A stretch of 12,258 nucleotides of DNA. It comes from an uncultured Bacilli bacterium (GTDB lineage Bacteria; Bacillota_I; Bacilli_A; RF39; UBA660). The notes under the pieces were generated by a model. That model saw only the letters and a program-made list of their open reading frames with translations. It made no database searches and was not told where the DNA came from. Below, one piece after another: positions 4,974 through 11,552 of this stretch (its first letter is position 1; each line of letters starts with the position of its first letter). The DNA is taken from contig CANRHY010000016.1 of the NCBI GenBank assembly GCA_947630515.1, positions 1-12,258 on the forward strand, given 5' to 3'. The translations under genes were made by a program, and so were the position numbers.

Positions 4974-6191
4974 ATGAATATTATATTAATTTTAATTATT
5001 AATGCAATTTTAATTATTACTCCAATTTTAATATATCAATATTTTTCTTTATATATACAAAATATGAAGAAAGAAAAAATAGATATACTCCTTTCCATTG
5101 CGCTTTTCTTCTCGTTATTTCTAGTAATAAATTATAAAACTTATATACCAATAAATTATCAATTTACTTCTCTTATGTTATTAGTTGTGATTGCATTTTT
5201 AAATAGGAAACCAAAAGAAGGCTTACTCATTGGGATTGTTTTATCTGAGTATTTTGTTAAAAACTTAAACTACTCTATTGGCTCTTTAATAATATTATTT
5301 GTTTTAATGTACGTGGTAAATACTATATATATGAAAACAAATAAAAAACATATATATTTAGTAAATACTTATGTTTTATTAATAAGTATTACTCTTTTAT
5401 TTAATACTAGAAAGATAATTACTAAGGAATATTTAGATATTATATTATCTATAGTAATTTTTAGTGCTATTTTATATATAATTAGTAATGCGATTACTAT
5501 TGCAAAAGATATTTTAAATTTACATAGTAATTTAAAAGAATTTGAAAAGGAAAAGGAAATTAAATCATCTTTATTTAAAATTACTCATGAAATTAAAAAT
5601 CCTATAGCGGTAGTTAAAGGTTATATAGATATGTTTGACCCATCTGATAAAATTAAGAGTAAGAGATATATTAATATTATGAAAAGTGAAATTGATAGGA
5701 CTTTAAATTTACTTACAGATTTTTCAGAATTTAGTAAGATTAAAGTTAATAAAGAAAATATTGATATTAATATATTAATAGATGACGTTAAAGAAGTTTT
5801 AATTCCTTTCTTTAAAGCAAAGAATGTAAATTTCTATTTTGAAGTTGAAGATGAGGAAGTAATACCTATAGATTATTTAAGAATGAAACAAGTAATTATA
5901 AATATAATAAAAAATGCAGTTGAAGCATGTTCACCTAATATAGGTATAGTTTCAACTACAGTATTTAAAGATACAGAATCTTTATATATTTATGTAAAAG
6001 ATAATGGGTGTGGAATGAACAAAGATGTCATGGATAATATTTTAGTACCTTTTTATACTACTAAAGAAAAAGGTACTGGTCTTGGTGTAAGTCTTTCTAA
6101 AGAAATTGTAGAAGCACATAAAGGAAATATTAGTTATACCTCTACTTATCAAAAAGGTACAGTATGTAAAATTAGTTTACCTCTTAAGTAG
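4974..6191 (+). CDS. Membrane sensor histidine kinase, KinB-like layout
   Basis: 405 residues from the ATG at 4974. GGGTGA lies 7 bases upstream; an in-frame TTG at 4959 would overlap this site and is less likely. Six or seven hydrophobic segments fill residues 1 to about 178 with no large extracellular domain, then a coiled linker (about 180-198) leads to the dimerisation domain with H205 in THEIKNPIAVVKGYIDM. The ATPase domain follows: N box QVIINIIKNAVEA (306-318), G1 DNGCGM (343-348), F/G2 PFYTTKEKGTGLGVSLS (359-375). All catalytic motifs are present. A membrane bundle with a HEIxNPxxxVxGY phosphoacceptor is the style of sporulation kinases such as KinB, and no response regulator gene is adjacent (orphan kinase). 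With Spo0A-type boxes in its promoter I infer a phosphorelay kinase under positive feedback. The stop abuts the stop of the convergent coat-like gene. Confidence 0.9.
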   Translation: MNIILILIINAILIITPILIYQYFSLYIQNMKKEKIDILLSIALFFSLFLVINYKTYIPINYQFTSLMLLVVIAFLNRKPKEGLLIGIVLSEYFVKNLNYSIGSLIILFVLMYVVNTIYMKTNKKHIYLVNTYVLLISITLLFNTRKIITKEYLDIILSIVIFSAILYIISNAITIAKDILNLHSNLKEFEKEKEIKSSLFKITHEIKNPIAVVKGYIDMFDPSDKIKSKRYINIMKSEIDRTLNLLTDFSEFSKIKVNKENIDINILIDDVKEVLIPFFKAKNVNFYFEVEDEEVIPIDYLRMKQVIINIIKNAVEACSPNIGIVSTTVFKDTESLYIYVKDNGCGMNKDVMDNILVPFYTTKEKGTGLGVSLSKEIVEAHKGNISYTSTYQKGTVCKISLPLK

Positions 6192-6386
6192 TTATCTATA
6201 GTATGGAGCATATCCGTATCCAGGATATGGGTATCCATAATTATAGTATGGTCTAGGTCTATTAGGCCCAAGAGCACCTACTGCTACACCACCTGTTAAG
6301 GCACCTAGTAAAAATGGTCCAGCAAATGGAACAAATCTATCATCTTTTTTGTAACTTATATTTCTAGGTATATAACTTTGATACAT
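6192..6386 (-). CDS. Small Tyr/Pro/Gly-rich protein, spore-coat-like
   Basis: 64 residues. The ATG at 6386 is chosen because AGAGGTG ends 6 bases upstream; an in-frame GTG three codons earlier is part of that ribosome site. Residues 1-20 are polar, 20-42 form a glycine-rich hydrophobic stretch (FAGPFLLGALTGGVAVGAL), and 43-64 are repetitive Tyr/Pro/Gly, with nine tyrosines in the last 18 residues. Low-complexity tails of this kind are common in Firmicutes coat and exosporium proteins, where tyrosines can be cross-linked. I do not recognise a named family. A sporulation-type promoter element just upstream supports the guess, and the neighbouring kinase has Spo0A-type boxes. Alternatively it is a small surface or membrane-associated protein. 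It shares no base with the kinase gene, but the two stops touch. Confidence 0.7.
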   Translation of the reverse strand: MYQSYIPRNISYKKDDRFVPFAGPFLLGALTGGVAVGALGPNRPRPYYNYGYPYPGYGYAPYYR

Positions 6387-6424
6387 AAAAAACACCTCTT
6401 ACTCTTATTGTATGAGATGTTTTT
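6387..6424 (-). terminator. Terminator-like hairpin that also covers the coat-like gene's ribosome site
   Basis: Minus strand AAAACATCTC (6423-6414) pairs with GAGGTGTTTT (6398-6389), 10 bp with one U-G pair and a 15-base loop, ending in six T (6392-6387) directly before the ATG at 6386. It would end transcripts of the phosphoesterase-like gene. The 3' arm GAGGTG is the ribosome site of the coat-like gene, so read-through RNA would have that site buried. Confidence 0.65.
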
Positions 6425-6432
6425 AATTTAGT
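6406..6432 (-). promoter_or_regulatory. Candidate sigma-K/sigma-E promoter of the coat-like gene
   Basis: Minus strand CATACAATA (6414-6406) is a perfect match to the sigma-K -10 CATAnnnTA and to the first bases of the sigma-E -10 CATACAnT. AC (6432-6431) lies 16 bases upstream, as in the sigma-K -35. No sigma-E -35 is visible. Transcription would start near 6400, inside the hairpin loop, leaving out the 5' arm. Confidence 0.45.
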
Positions 6433-7312
6433 TAACACTTTTTAATCTTATTAAAGTAATTGATGGAGTATTAAATAATCTAAAATTATATTCTTTACTT
6501 CCAAGACCATTAGAAATGTATAATAATGTGTTATCTATATTATAACTTTCTTTATAATACTTTTTACTTCCAGCAAATTTATATATACCTCCATAAAAAG
6601 GAATATTTATAATTCCACCTACAGTATTACCTGATAACATTAAGTCTACTTTTTCTTTACTTTTTAATACTTTGTCTATTATATCTCCTTCATGTGAAAC
6701 AAGAATTTTATAAGCACAATCTGATTTATCTTTAAATGTTTCTTCTATATTATATTCACCTTTATTGTAACTAGATAAACCAAATATACAAATAGGTGTA
6801 AGTTCTTCATTATATATAAAGTCACTACTATTTTCTAGTAAGATAAATTCATTATTAGTTAATACTTCTTTAGAATAATAAGCGTCATTACTTCCAAGTG
6901 TTGCATATTTTGCTATTTTAGAGTTTAGCCCTTTAAAAAATGTTTCTATTGTTTTTTTATCATTATCATTTACTTTATACCCTTTACTTATTAAGTCTCC
7001 ACCGAAAATTAATATGTCAGGTTTTAATTCGTTTATTTTTTCTTTTAATTTATTTAATTCGTCTTTATAATAGGTACTTCCATATAATATATCAGAAAAG
7101 TATACTATTTTCATACCACTAAAATTATTAGGAATGTTTTTGTTATTTATCCTGTACTCTTTTACACTTAAAAATTTGGGAGCTAAGTATTTTCCATACA
7201 TGATAACTGAAACTACTAAAATTACTAAAAATATTAAGATATTTATTATCGTATTTGATTTTTTCTTTTCTACTACTTCTTCTTTTTCTTCTACAATTTC
7301 TTTATTTTCCAT
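6428..7312 (-). CDS. Membrane-anchored metallophosphoesterase-like protein with most metal ligands lost
   Basis: 294 residues: a charged Glu/Lys-rich cytoplasmic start (1-20), one transmembrane segment (21-40), and an extracellular calcineurin-like phosphoesterase fold (about 66-290) of the YkuE/YaeI type. The framework is clear (GMKIVYFSDILYG, LKPDILIFGGDLI, LLYISNGLG), but ligand motifs are degraded. DxH is D74-I-L, GNHD is G-S-N-D (140-143), and GHTHGG is G-N-T-V-G-G (228-233). D74, D106 and H207 (VSHEGD) remain. I infer a pseudoenzyme or an enzyme with changed chemistry; the reading frame is intact, so it is not decaying by frameshift. The AGGTGA ribosome site overlaps the stop of the CPBP gene seven bases upstream, indicating a two-gene operon with coupled translation. 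Confidence 0.85.
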   Translation of the reverse strand: MENKEIVEEKEEVVEKKKSNTIINILIFLVILVVSVIMYGKYLAPKFLSVKEYRINNKNIPNNFSGMKIVYFSDILYGSTYYKDELNKLKEKINELKPDILIFGGDLISKGYKVNDNDKKTIETFFKGLNSKIAKYATLGSNDAYYSKEVLTNNEFILLENSSDFIYNEELTPICIFGLSSYNKGEYNIEETFKDKSDCAYKILVSHEGDIIDKVLKSKEKVDLMLSGNTVGGIINIPFYGGIYKFAGSKKYYKESYNIDNTLLYISNGLGSKEYNFRLFNTPSITLIRLKSVN

Positions 7313-7319
7313 AATTCAC

Positions 7320-8018
7320 CTACATAGCCATCATTATTAATACAAAACATACAAAATTATGTAACATATGCATTAGAGTACTACAAAATATATTATCTGT
7401 TTTATTATATAAGTAACCAAAAGCATATCCTAAAGCACCATAAGGAATAACATATAGTAAATATGGTAAATCACTAAGTGAATTTATTCCAGTAAGTGCA
7501 TGAGGAAGGCCAAATAATAAGGCTGATATTAAAGGGAAAATGCTTACTCTTCCTGTTACTTTTCTAAGAGCAAATCTAAATATCATTTCTTCTATAAAAG
7601 GGGCTACTAAAACAACTAATATAAATCCTACTACAACATTACTTTCTATAAATATTCTATTTAATTCTTCATTTGTAGCTATTTCTCCAGGAAATATAAA
7701 TACGTTAAGTATAATATTGCTAATTGCCATTACAAGTAAACCTATTCCCCAATATTTTAAACTATCTCTAAAGTAATTAGGAAAGTTACTAATATAGTCT
7801 TTTATTTTTTCTTTAAACATTTTATAAAATATTATTATAAGTAATATAAGGAATCCTAAGTCACCTATTAAAGTTGCAGAGTATTCACTTAAATGCAAGT
7901 TTTTATATAAAGGGTAAGCAATTAAACTTGGTATATACATATAACTTATGAAAAATACTACAAAAATAGTTAAATTTTTCATAAAGTTATCTACTTTTTT
8001 TCTAATATTATCAAACAT
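7320..8018 (-). CDS. CPBP family intramembrane protease (Abi/CAAX type)
   Basis: 232 residues with about six to seven membrane segments. The start is the ATG at 8018 because AGGTGA lies 5 bases upstream; an in-frame GTG at 8027 falls within that site. The three conserved motifs are intact: E143-E144-x3-R148 (FIEEMIFRFALR), F169-x3-H173 (FGLPHAL) and H217-x3-N221 (HMLHN), the glutamate/histidine set of Rce1-like glutamic proteases. Family members process prenylated or secreted peptides, take part in bacteriocin self-immunity, or have unknown substrates. No bacteriocin or small exported peptide gene is visible beside it, so the substrate is unknown. It is first gene of an operon with the phosphoesterase-like protein and has its own sigma-A promoter. 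Confidence 0.92.
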   Translation of the reverse strand: MFDNIRKKVDNFMKNLTIFVVFFISYMYIPSLIAYPLYKNLHLSEYSATLIGDLGFLILLIIIFYKMFKEKIKDYISNFPNYFRDSLKYWGIGLLVMAISNIILNVFIFPGEIATNEELNRIFIESNVVVGFILVVLVAPFIEEMIFRFALRKVTGRVSIFPLISALLFGLPHALTGINSLSDLPYLLYVIPYGALGYAFGYLYNKTDNIFCSTLMHMLHNFVCFVLIMMAM

Positions 8019-8043
8019 TTTTATCACCTACTAGCATATATTA

Positions 8044-8072
8044 ATCATACTACAGATATATTTATTTATCAA
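8044..8072 (-). promoter_or_regulatory. Sigma-A promoter of the CPBP operon
   Basis: Minus strand TTGATA (8072-8067), 17-base spacer, TATGAT (8049-8044). Transcription would start near 8037, about 20 bases before the ATG. No clear terminator separates it from tyrS upstream, so some read-through is possible. Confidence 0.7.
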
Positions 8073-8088
8073 TATAAATACTTGTATT

Positions 8089-9273
8089 TTACTTTAAAGA
8101 TACTTTTATTATTGTTTTTTTACCTTTACTTATTATGGTATCATTAATAGAAACTATCATATTTTCATCACTTACTTTTTCGTTATTTACTTTAATTCCT
8201 CCTTGTAATATCATTCTTCTTGCTTCACTTTTACTAGGAAGTAACTTTGTAAGAACTAATAAATCTATGATATTAATACTTTTTTCTTCTACATAAACAG
8301 TTGGCATATTTTCACTTACCATACCACTAAATACTTCTTCACTTGTTTTTTTAGCATTTTCTGCTTCTTCTTCTCCATGAATAAATTTAACTACTTCATA
8401 AGCTAGAGTTTTTCCAGCTAAACGTTTTTCAGGTTCAGTTTTTAAACTACTTTCTAACTTACTTATTTCTTCTAAACTAAGAAATGTTAGTTTTTTTAGA
8501 TAATCTATTACTTTTTCATCTTCACTATTAAGTAAGAATTGATACATTTGATATGGGGTTGTTTTTTCTTTTGAAAGCCATACTGCTCCACTTTCACTTT
8601 TTCCAAATTTAGTACCATCTTTTTTTGTAATTAAAGGCATAGTAAGTCCATAACATATAGCGTCGTCTCCACATTTTTTTCTAATAAGTTCAAGTCCACT
8701 TGTAATATTTCCCCATTGGTCTTGTCCACCTATTTGTAAAGTTACATTTTTTTCTTTATATAAATGTAAGAAATCAATTGATTGAAGTATCATATAAGAA
8801 AATTCAGTATAACTAATTCCACTTTCTAGTCTAGCCTTAACTGTTTCTTTATTTAACATGTAATTTAAATTAAAGCATTTTCCATAGTCTCTTAAGTAAT
8901 CTATAAAATTAATATTCTTATACCAGTCATAATTATTTACTATGTCACAGCCAAAAAGTCTAGTGATTTGTTCTTTTAAAGCCTCATAATTAGAATTTAA
9001 TTCTTCCTTAGTTATAACGCTTCTTTCAGTAGTTTTTCTAGGGTCACCTATAAGACCAGTTCCACCTCCTACTAAAATATATGGGTGATGTCCAGCCATT
9101 TTTAGACGAAGCGCTACTAACATGCTAGATAAATGCCCGATATGTAAGCTATCAGCAGTTGGGTCTGTTCCAATATAAAAATTTAATCCACCACTATTTA
9201 GCTTATCAATTAAGTCTTCACTTGTAATACTTTCAATTAATCCTCTTTCTTTTAAATCTTCATATAAAGTCAT
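8089..9273 (-). CDS. tyrS: Tyrosyl-tRNA synthetase
   Basis: Class I synthetase charging tRNA-Tyr; 394 residues, slightly below the usual 410-420. The Rossmann catalytic domain has HIGH at residues 44-47 (DSLHIGHLSSML), GGQDQWG (182-188) in the tyrosine pocket and KFGKS (222-226) as the KMSKS loop. An alpha-helical domain follows, then a C-terminal S4 RNA-binding domain (about 330-394, LLPSKSEARRMILQGGIKVN). GAGGAGG precedes the ATG. Expression is controlled by the T-box leader and promoter directly upstream. Single-gene unit; the AT-only inverted repeat beyond the stop is too weak to call a terminator. Confidence 0.98.
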   Translation of the reverse strand: MTLYEDLKERGLIESITSEDLIDKLNSGGLNFYIGTDPTADSLHIGHLSSMLVALRLKMAGHHPYILVGGGTGLIGDPRKTTERSVITKEELNSNYEALKEQITRLFGCDIVNNYDWYKNINFIDYLRDYGKCFNLNYMLNKETVKARLESGISYTEFSYMILQSIDFLHLYKEKNVTLQIGGQDQWGNITSGLELIRKKCGDDAICYGLTMPLITKKDGTKFGKSESGAVWLSKEKTTPYQMYQFLLNSEDEKVIDYLKKLTFLSLEEISKLESSLKTEPEKRLAGKTLAYEVVKFIHGEEEAENAKKTSEEVFSGMVSENMPTVYVEEKSINIIDLLVLTKLLPSKSEARRMILQGGIKVNNEKVSDENMIVSINDTIISKGKKTIIKVSLK

Positions 9274-9287
9274 AATTTTCCTCCTCT

Positions 9288-9363
9288 AAAAATAAAAAGT
9301 GTTACCCAAAGGACTAGAAAAACTCCAGCGGTACCACCTTATTTTATATTTCTATACACTTTT
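9288..9363 (-). promoter_or_regulatory. Antiterminator and terminator region of the T-box
   Basis: Antiterminator: AAGG (9340-9337) pairs with CCTT (9312-9309), the UGGUACC bulge binds the tRNA end, and GCTGGA pairs with TCTAGT. Terminator candidate: AAAAGTGT (9363-9356) is complementary to ACACTTTT (9302-9295), followed by T-rich TTTATTTTT. This terminator stem encloses the antiterminator instead of overlapping it, so the switching competition is not obvious from sequence. Confidence 0.6.
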
Positions 9364-9486
9364 ACTATAACGCGTAACCTATAGTCTCCTTTATGTGTAA
9401 CTTCACTTTAATAATATGCTAATTTTCACCATACATTAACTCTCTATAAAGTATTATTAAAGCTAATTCATAATATCACAAACTAT
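9288..9486 (-). ncRNA. Tyrosine T-box riboswitch leader of tyrS
   Basis: The T-box core AAGGTGGTACCGC (9340-9328) matches AGGGTGGnACCGC. Stem I features include AGAGAG (9445-9440), a GGTGAAA distal loop (9430-9424) and the complementary arms 9462-9452 and 9416-9406. UAC-A at 9399-9396, on the expected 3' side, is the likely Tyr specifier, though I could not fold Stem I unambiguously around it. A second hairpin, ACTATA...TATAGT, follows before the T-box core. Uncharged tRNA-Tyr should stabilise the antiterminator and allow tyrS expression. Confidence 0.93.
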
Positions 9487-9492
9487 GAGTAA

Positions 9493-9522
9493 ATTATAAC
9501 ATATTTATCTTAAAAATGTAAA
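9493..9522 (-). promoter_or_regulatory. Sigma-A promoter of the tyrS leader
   Basis: Minus strand TTTACA (9522-9517), 18-base spacer, TATAAT (9498-9493) with TGT before it (extended -10). The start near 9486 gives a leader of about 210 bases, right for a T-box. Confidence 0.75.
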
Positions 9523-9563
9523 TATTTTTATTATATTTAATATACTATTTATAGGTGAGTATT

Positions 9564-9830
9564 ATGGCACTTAACTTAACAAAAATTATAAGTGGAGTTA
9601 ATGAAACATTAGGTTTATTTAACCGCGCGATTCCGATATATAAGCAAGTAAGTCCCATAGTAAAAAATGTAAAAAGTGCATTTAGTACATTTACTACGGT
9701 AAAAGAAGAAGCTAAAAAAGAAAGAATAAAAGAAATGAAAAAGTTTGAACGCCCAGTTAGTATACTTAAAAAGAAAAATGACAGTAACCGAGGAGATTTT
9801 AACTTAGATACTTTAACGTTTTTCCAATAA
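9564..9830 (+). CDS. Small YqfQ/VrrA-like protein
   Basis: 88 residues from the ATG at 9564, chosen because AGGTGAG stands just upstream; an in-frame GTG at 9555 lies inside that site. The first half (residues 4-45, with NETLGLFNRAIPIYKQVSPIVKNV) is amphipathic, and the second half is basic (KEEAKKERIKEMKKFERPV), ending in a short polar tail. The pattern of a hydrophobic helix with IYKQVSPIVKNV resembles the start of Bacillus YqfQ (VrrA), a protein of unknown function. The location beside trmK and rpoD agrees, since yqfQ lies a few genes from trmK-sigA in Bacillus. No membrane segment is clear. It is divergent from tyrS and convergent with trmK. No convincing promoter was found in 9500-9563. 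Confidence 0.7.
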   Translation: MALNLTKIISGVNETLGLFNRAIPIYKQVSPIVKNVKSAFSTFTTVKEEAKKERIKEMKKFERPVSILKKKNDSNRGDFNLDTLTFFQ

Positions 9831-9854
9831 AAAAATTAGATATTTTCTTCTAAT
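9829..9854 (-). terminator. Terminator of dnaG-rpoD-trmK
   Basis: Minus strand ATTAGA (9854-9849) pairs with TCTAAT (9840-9835) around an 8-base loop and is followed by seven T (9835-9829). It overlaps the last codons of trmK. The stem is AU-rich, so strength is moderate. On the plus strand there is no T run after the hairpin, so it would not end the YqfQ-like gene. Confidence 0.55.
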
Positions 9855-10462
9855 ATAGAAATTATATTATCTAACTTTTCTTTATCTTCTTTTTTTGTAA
9901 CACGAGTTACAATATTTTTATATACATTTAAAACCATTTTATTTCTTACTTTAAAAAGCCTCATATTTTTATGGTTTACTCCAAGAAGTAATTCACTATA
10001 ACTATAATTACTTTTTTCTTTTTCAAATATAATTAAATTATAAAATTTGCCTTTATCATATATTATTTCTTCTAATTTGATTTTATATCCCATTAATGAC
10101 ATGTTTTCTCTTAAATAGAAATGATTATTATTAGAGATAGTGATAATTTTATCAAAGTATTTATTATTCTTTTTTAAGATATCTATCATTAAATAGGAGC
10201 CCATTCCAGACATTACTAGGGTGTAATCTGTTTCTTCTTCTTTTAAAGTAATTCCATCTCCTACTCTAAAAGTTATATATTTTTTTTCTTCTTTAGTTAA
10301 ATTTTTGCTAGCACTATCTATAATGCTTTTTTTTATATCAGTTGCTATTGAATATATACCTCTTTTAGCAAGTAATTTTGATAAAAGAGCTTGGTCACAC
10401 CCAACGTCTATTACTTTTTCTTCTTCAGTTATATATGAAGATATTGCTTCTATTCTAGTCAA
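9836..10462 (-). CDS. trmK: tRNA (adenine-22 N1)-methyltransferase
   Basis: SAM-dependent enzyme that methylates N1 of A22 in tRNA D-loops (family of Bacillus TrmK/YqfN). 208 residues, slightly short of the usual 220-240. Motif I is [15 protein letters not shown] (17-31; the family usually has DxGTDHA), followed by D42, VGDG (67-70) and [13 protein letters not shown] (84-96), the family's GMGG segment with Ser for the last Gly. The C-terminal third (about 150-208) is a charged helical domain. The start is a TTG at 10462: AAAGGA lies 8 bases upstream, formed by the last codons of rpoD, and [11 protein letters not shown] matches the family opening. It overlaps rpoD by 8 bases. Position after rpoD is the same as in Bacillus, which supports the assignment. 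Confidence 0.9.
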   Translation of the reverse strand: MTRIEAISSYITEEEKVIDVGCDQALLSKLLAKRGIYSIATDIKKSIIDSASKNLTKEEKKYITFRVGDGITLKEEETDYTLVMSGMGSYLMIDILKKNNKYFDKIITISNNNHFYLRENMSLMGYKIKLEEIIYDKGKFYNLIIFEKEKSNYSYSELLLGVNHKNMRLFKVRNKMVLNVYKNIVTRVTKKEDKEKLDNIISILEENI

Positions 10463-11552
10463 TTAGAAAATCCTTTAGTTTTTTAGCACGTGATGGATGA
10501 CGTAACTTGCGTAAAGCTTTAGCCTCGATTTGTCTAATTCTTTCTCTAGTAACGCCAAACTTCTTTCCTACTTCTTCTAGAGTATGACTACTTCCATCAT
10601 ATAATCCAAAACGAAGGGCTAATACTTCTTCTTCTCTTTTAGTTAAAGTTTCAAGTACTTTCTTTAATTCTTCTTTAAGCATTTCGTATGTAGTATATTC
10701 TTCTGGACTCATAGTTCTTTCATCTGCAAGAAAATCTCCTAAGTGAGAGTCGTCTTCTTCTCCTATAGGTGTTTCTAAACTTACTGGGTCTTGGCTTATT
10801 TTCTTTATTTCTACTATTTTATCAATGGAAAGACCCATTTTTTTAGCTAGTTCTTCTTCTGTCGGTTCACGGTCTAAGTCAAGCGCCATTTGTCTTTCAA
10901 TTCTAGCCATTTTATTTATTGTTTCAACCATATGTACTGGAACACGTATAGTTCTTGCTTGGTCAGCTAAGGCACGAGTTATTGCTTGTCTAATCCACCA
11001 TGTAGCATATGTTGAAAATTTATATCCTTTATCATAATCAAACTTTTCTACTGCTTTCATAAGTCCAATATTTCCTTCTTGAATTAAATCAAGAAATAAA
11101 AGCCCACGTCCTACATATCTTTTAGCAATACTTACAACTAATCTTAAGTTACTTTCAGCTAATTTTTGTTTTGCTGCTTCATTACCACTAGCTATTTCTC
11201 TACTTAATTCTTGTTCTTCTTCTAGACTTAATAAACTAATTCTACCTATTTCTTTTAAATACATTCTTACATTATCATTAACTGCCATATCTTTGCTTTC
11301 GTTTGCTAATGCTTCAATATTTAAATCAGGTATATCTCCTAAAAGTCCACCATCTGTATCATCTTCGTCTTCACTTCTAACTTCGATATGATTATCATTT
11401 AGTTTGTTATATAATTCGTCTAAATTATTGCTATCTAACTCTAGATGTGATGTCTTTTTAGCAATTAGTTCATAAGTTAGAAAACCATTCTTTTTCCCTT
11501 CTTCAATTAATTCATCTAATACTTGTTCAAAAGTTTTTAATTCGTTTACCAT
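10455..11552 (-). CDS. rpoD: Primary sigma factor (sigma-70/sigma-A)
   Basis: Housekeeping sigma factor that directs RNA polymerase to the TTGACA/TATAAT promoters seen throughout the window. 365 residues, typical for Firmicutes. A short region 1.1 (1 to about 65) ends in an acidic stretch (EDEDDTDGG). Region 1.2 begins at [11 protein letters not shown] (93-103). Regions 2.1-2.4 span about 130-205, with [33 protein letters not shown] and [15 protein letters not shown]. Region 3 covers about 206-290, and region 4 has [12 protein letters not shown] and the helix-turn-helix [30 protein letters not shown] (324-353). AAGGAAG before the ATG is supplied by the end of dnaG, whose stop overlaps this start by 7 bases. 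Middle gene of dnaG-rpoD-trmK. Confidence 0.98.
   Translation of the reverse strand: MVNELKTFEQVLDELIEEGKKNGFLTYELIAKKTSHLELDSNNLDELYNKLNDNHIEVRSEDEDDTDGGLLGDIPDLNIEALANESKDMAVNDNVRMYLKEIGRISLLSLEEEQELSREIASGNEAAKQKLAESNLRLVVSIAKRYVGRGLLFLDLIQEGNIGLMKAVEKFDYDKGYKFSTYATWWIRQAITRALADQARTIRVPVHMVETINKMARIERQMALDLDREPTEEELAKKMGLSIDKIVEIKKISQDPVSLETPIGEEDDSHLGDFLADERTMSPEEYTTYEMLKEELKKVLETLTKREEEVLALRFGLYDGSSHTLEEVGKKFGVTRERIRQIEAKALRKLRHPSRAKKLKDFLID

Noticed and set aside
6209..6229. Perfect 7-bp hairpin CATATCC/GGATATG as a terminator for the kinase gene
   Set aside because: It lies in the repetitive Tyr/Gly/Pro codons of the coat-like gene, and no T run follows on the plus strand.
8063..8085. 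AT-only inverted repeat after tyrS as a terminator
   Set aside because: The stem TATTTAT/ATAAATA contains no G-C pair and no T run follows.
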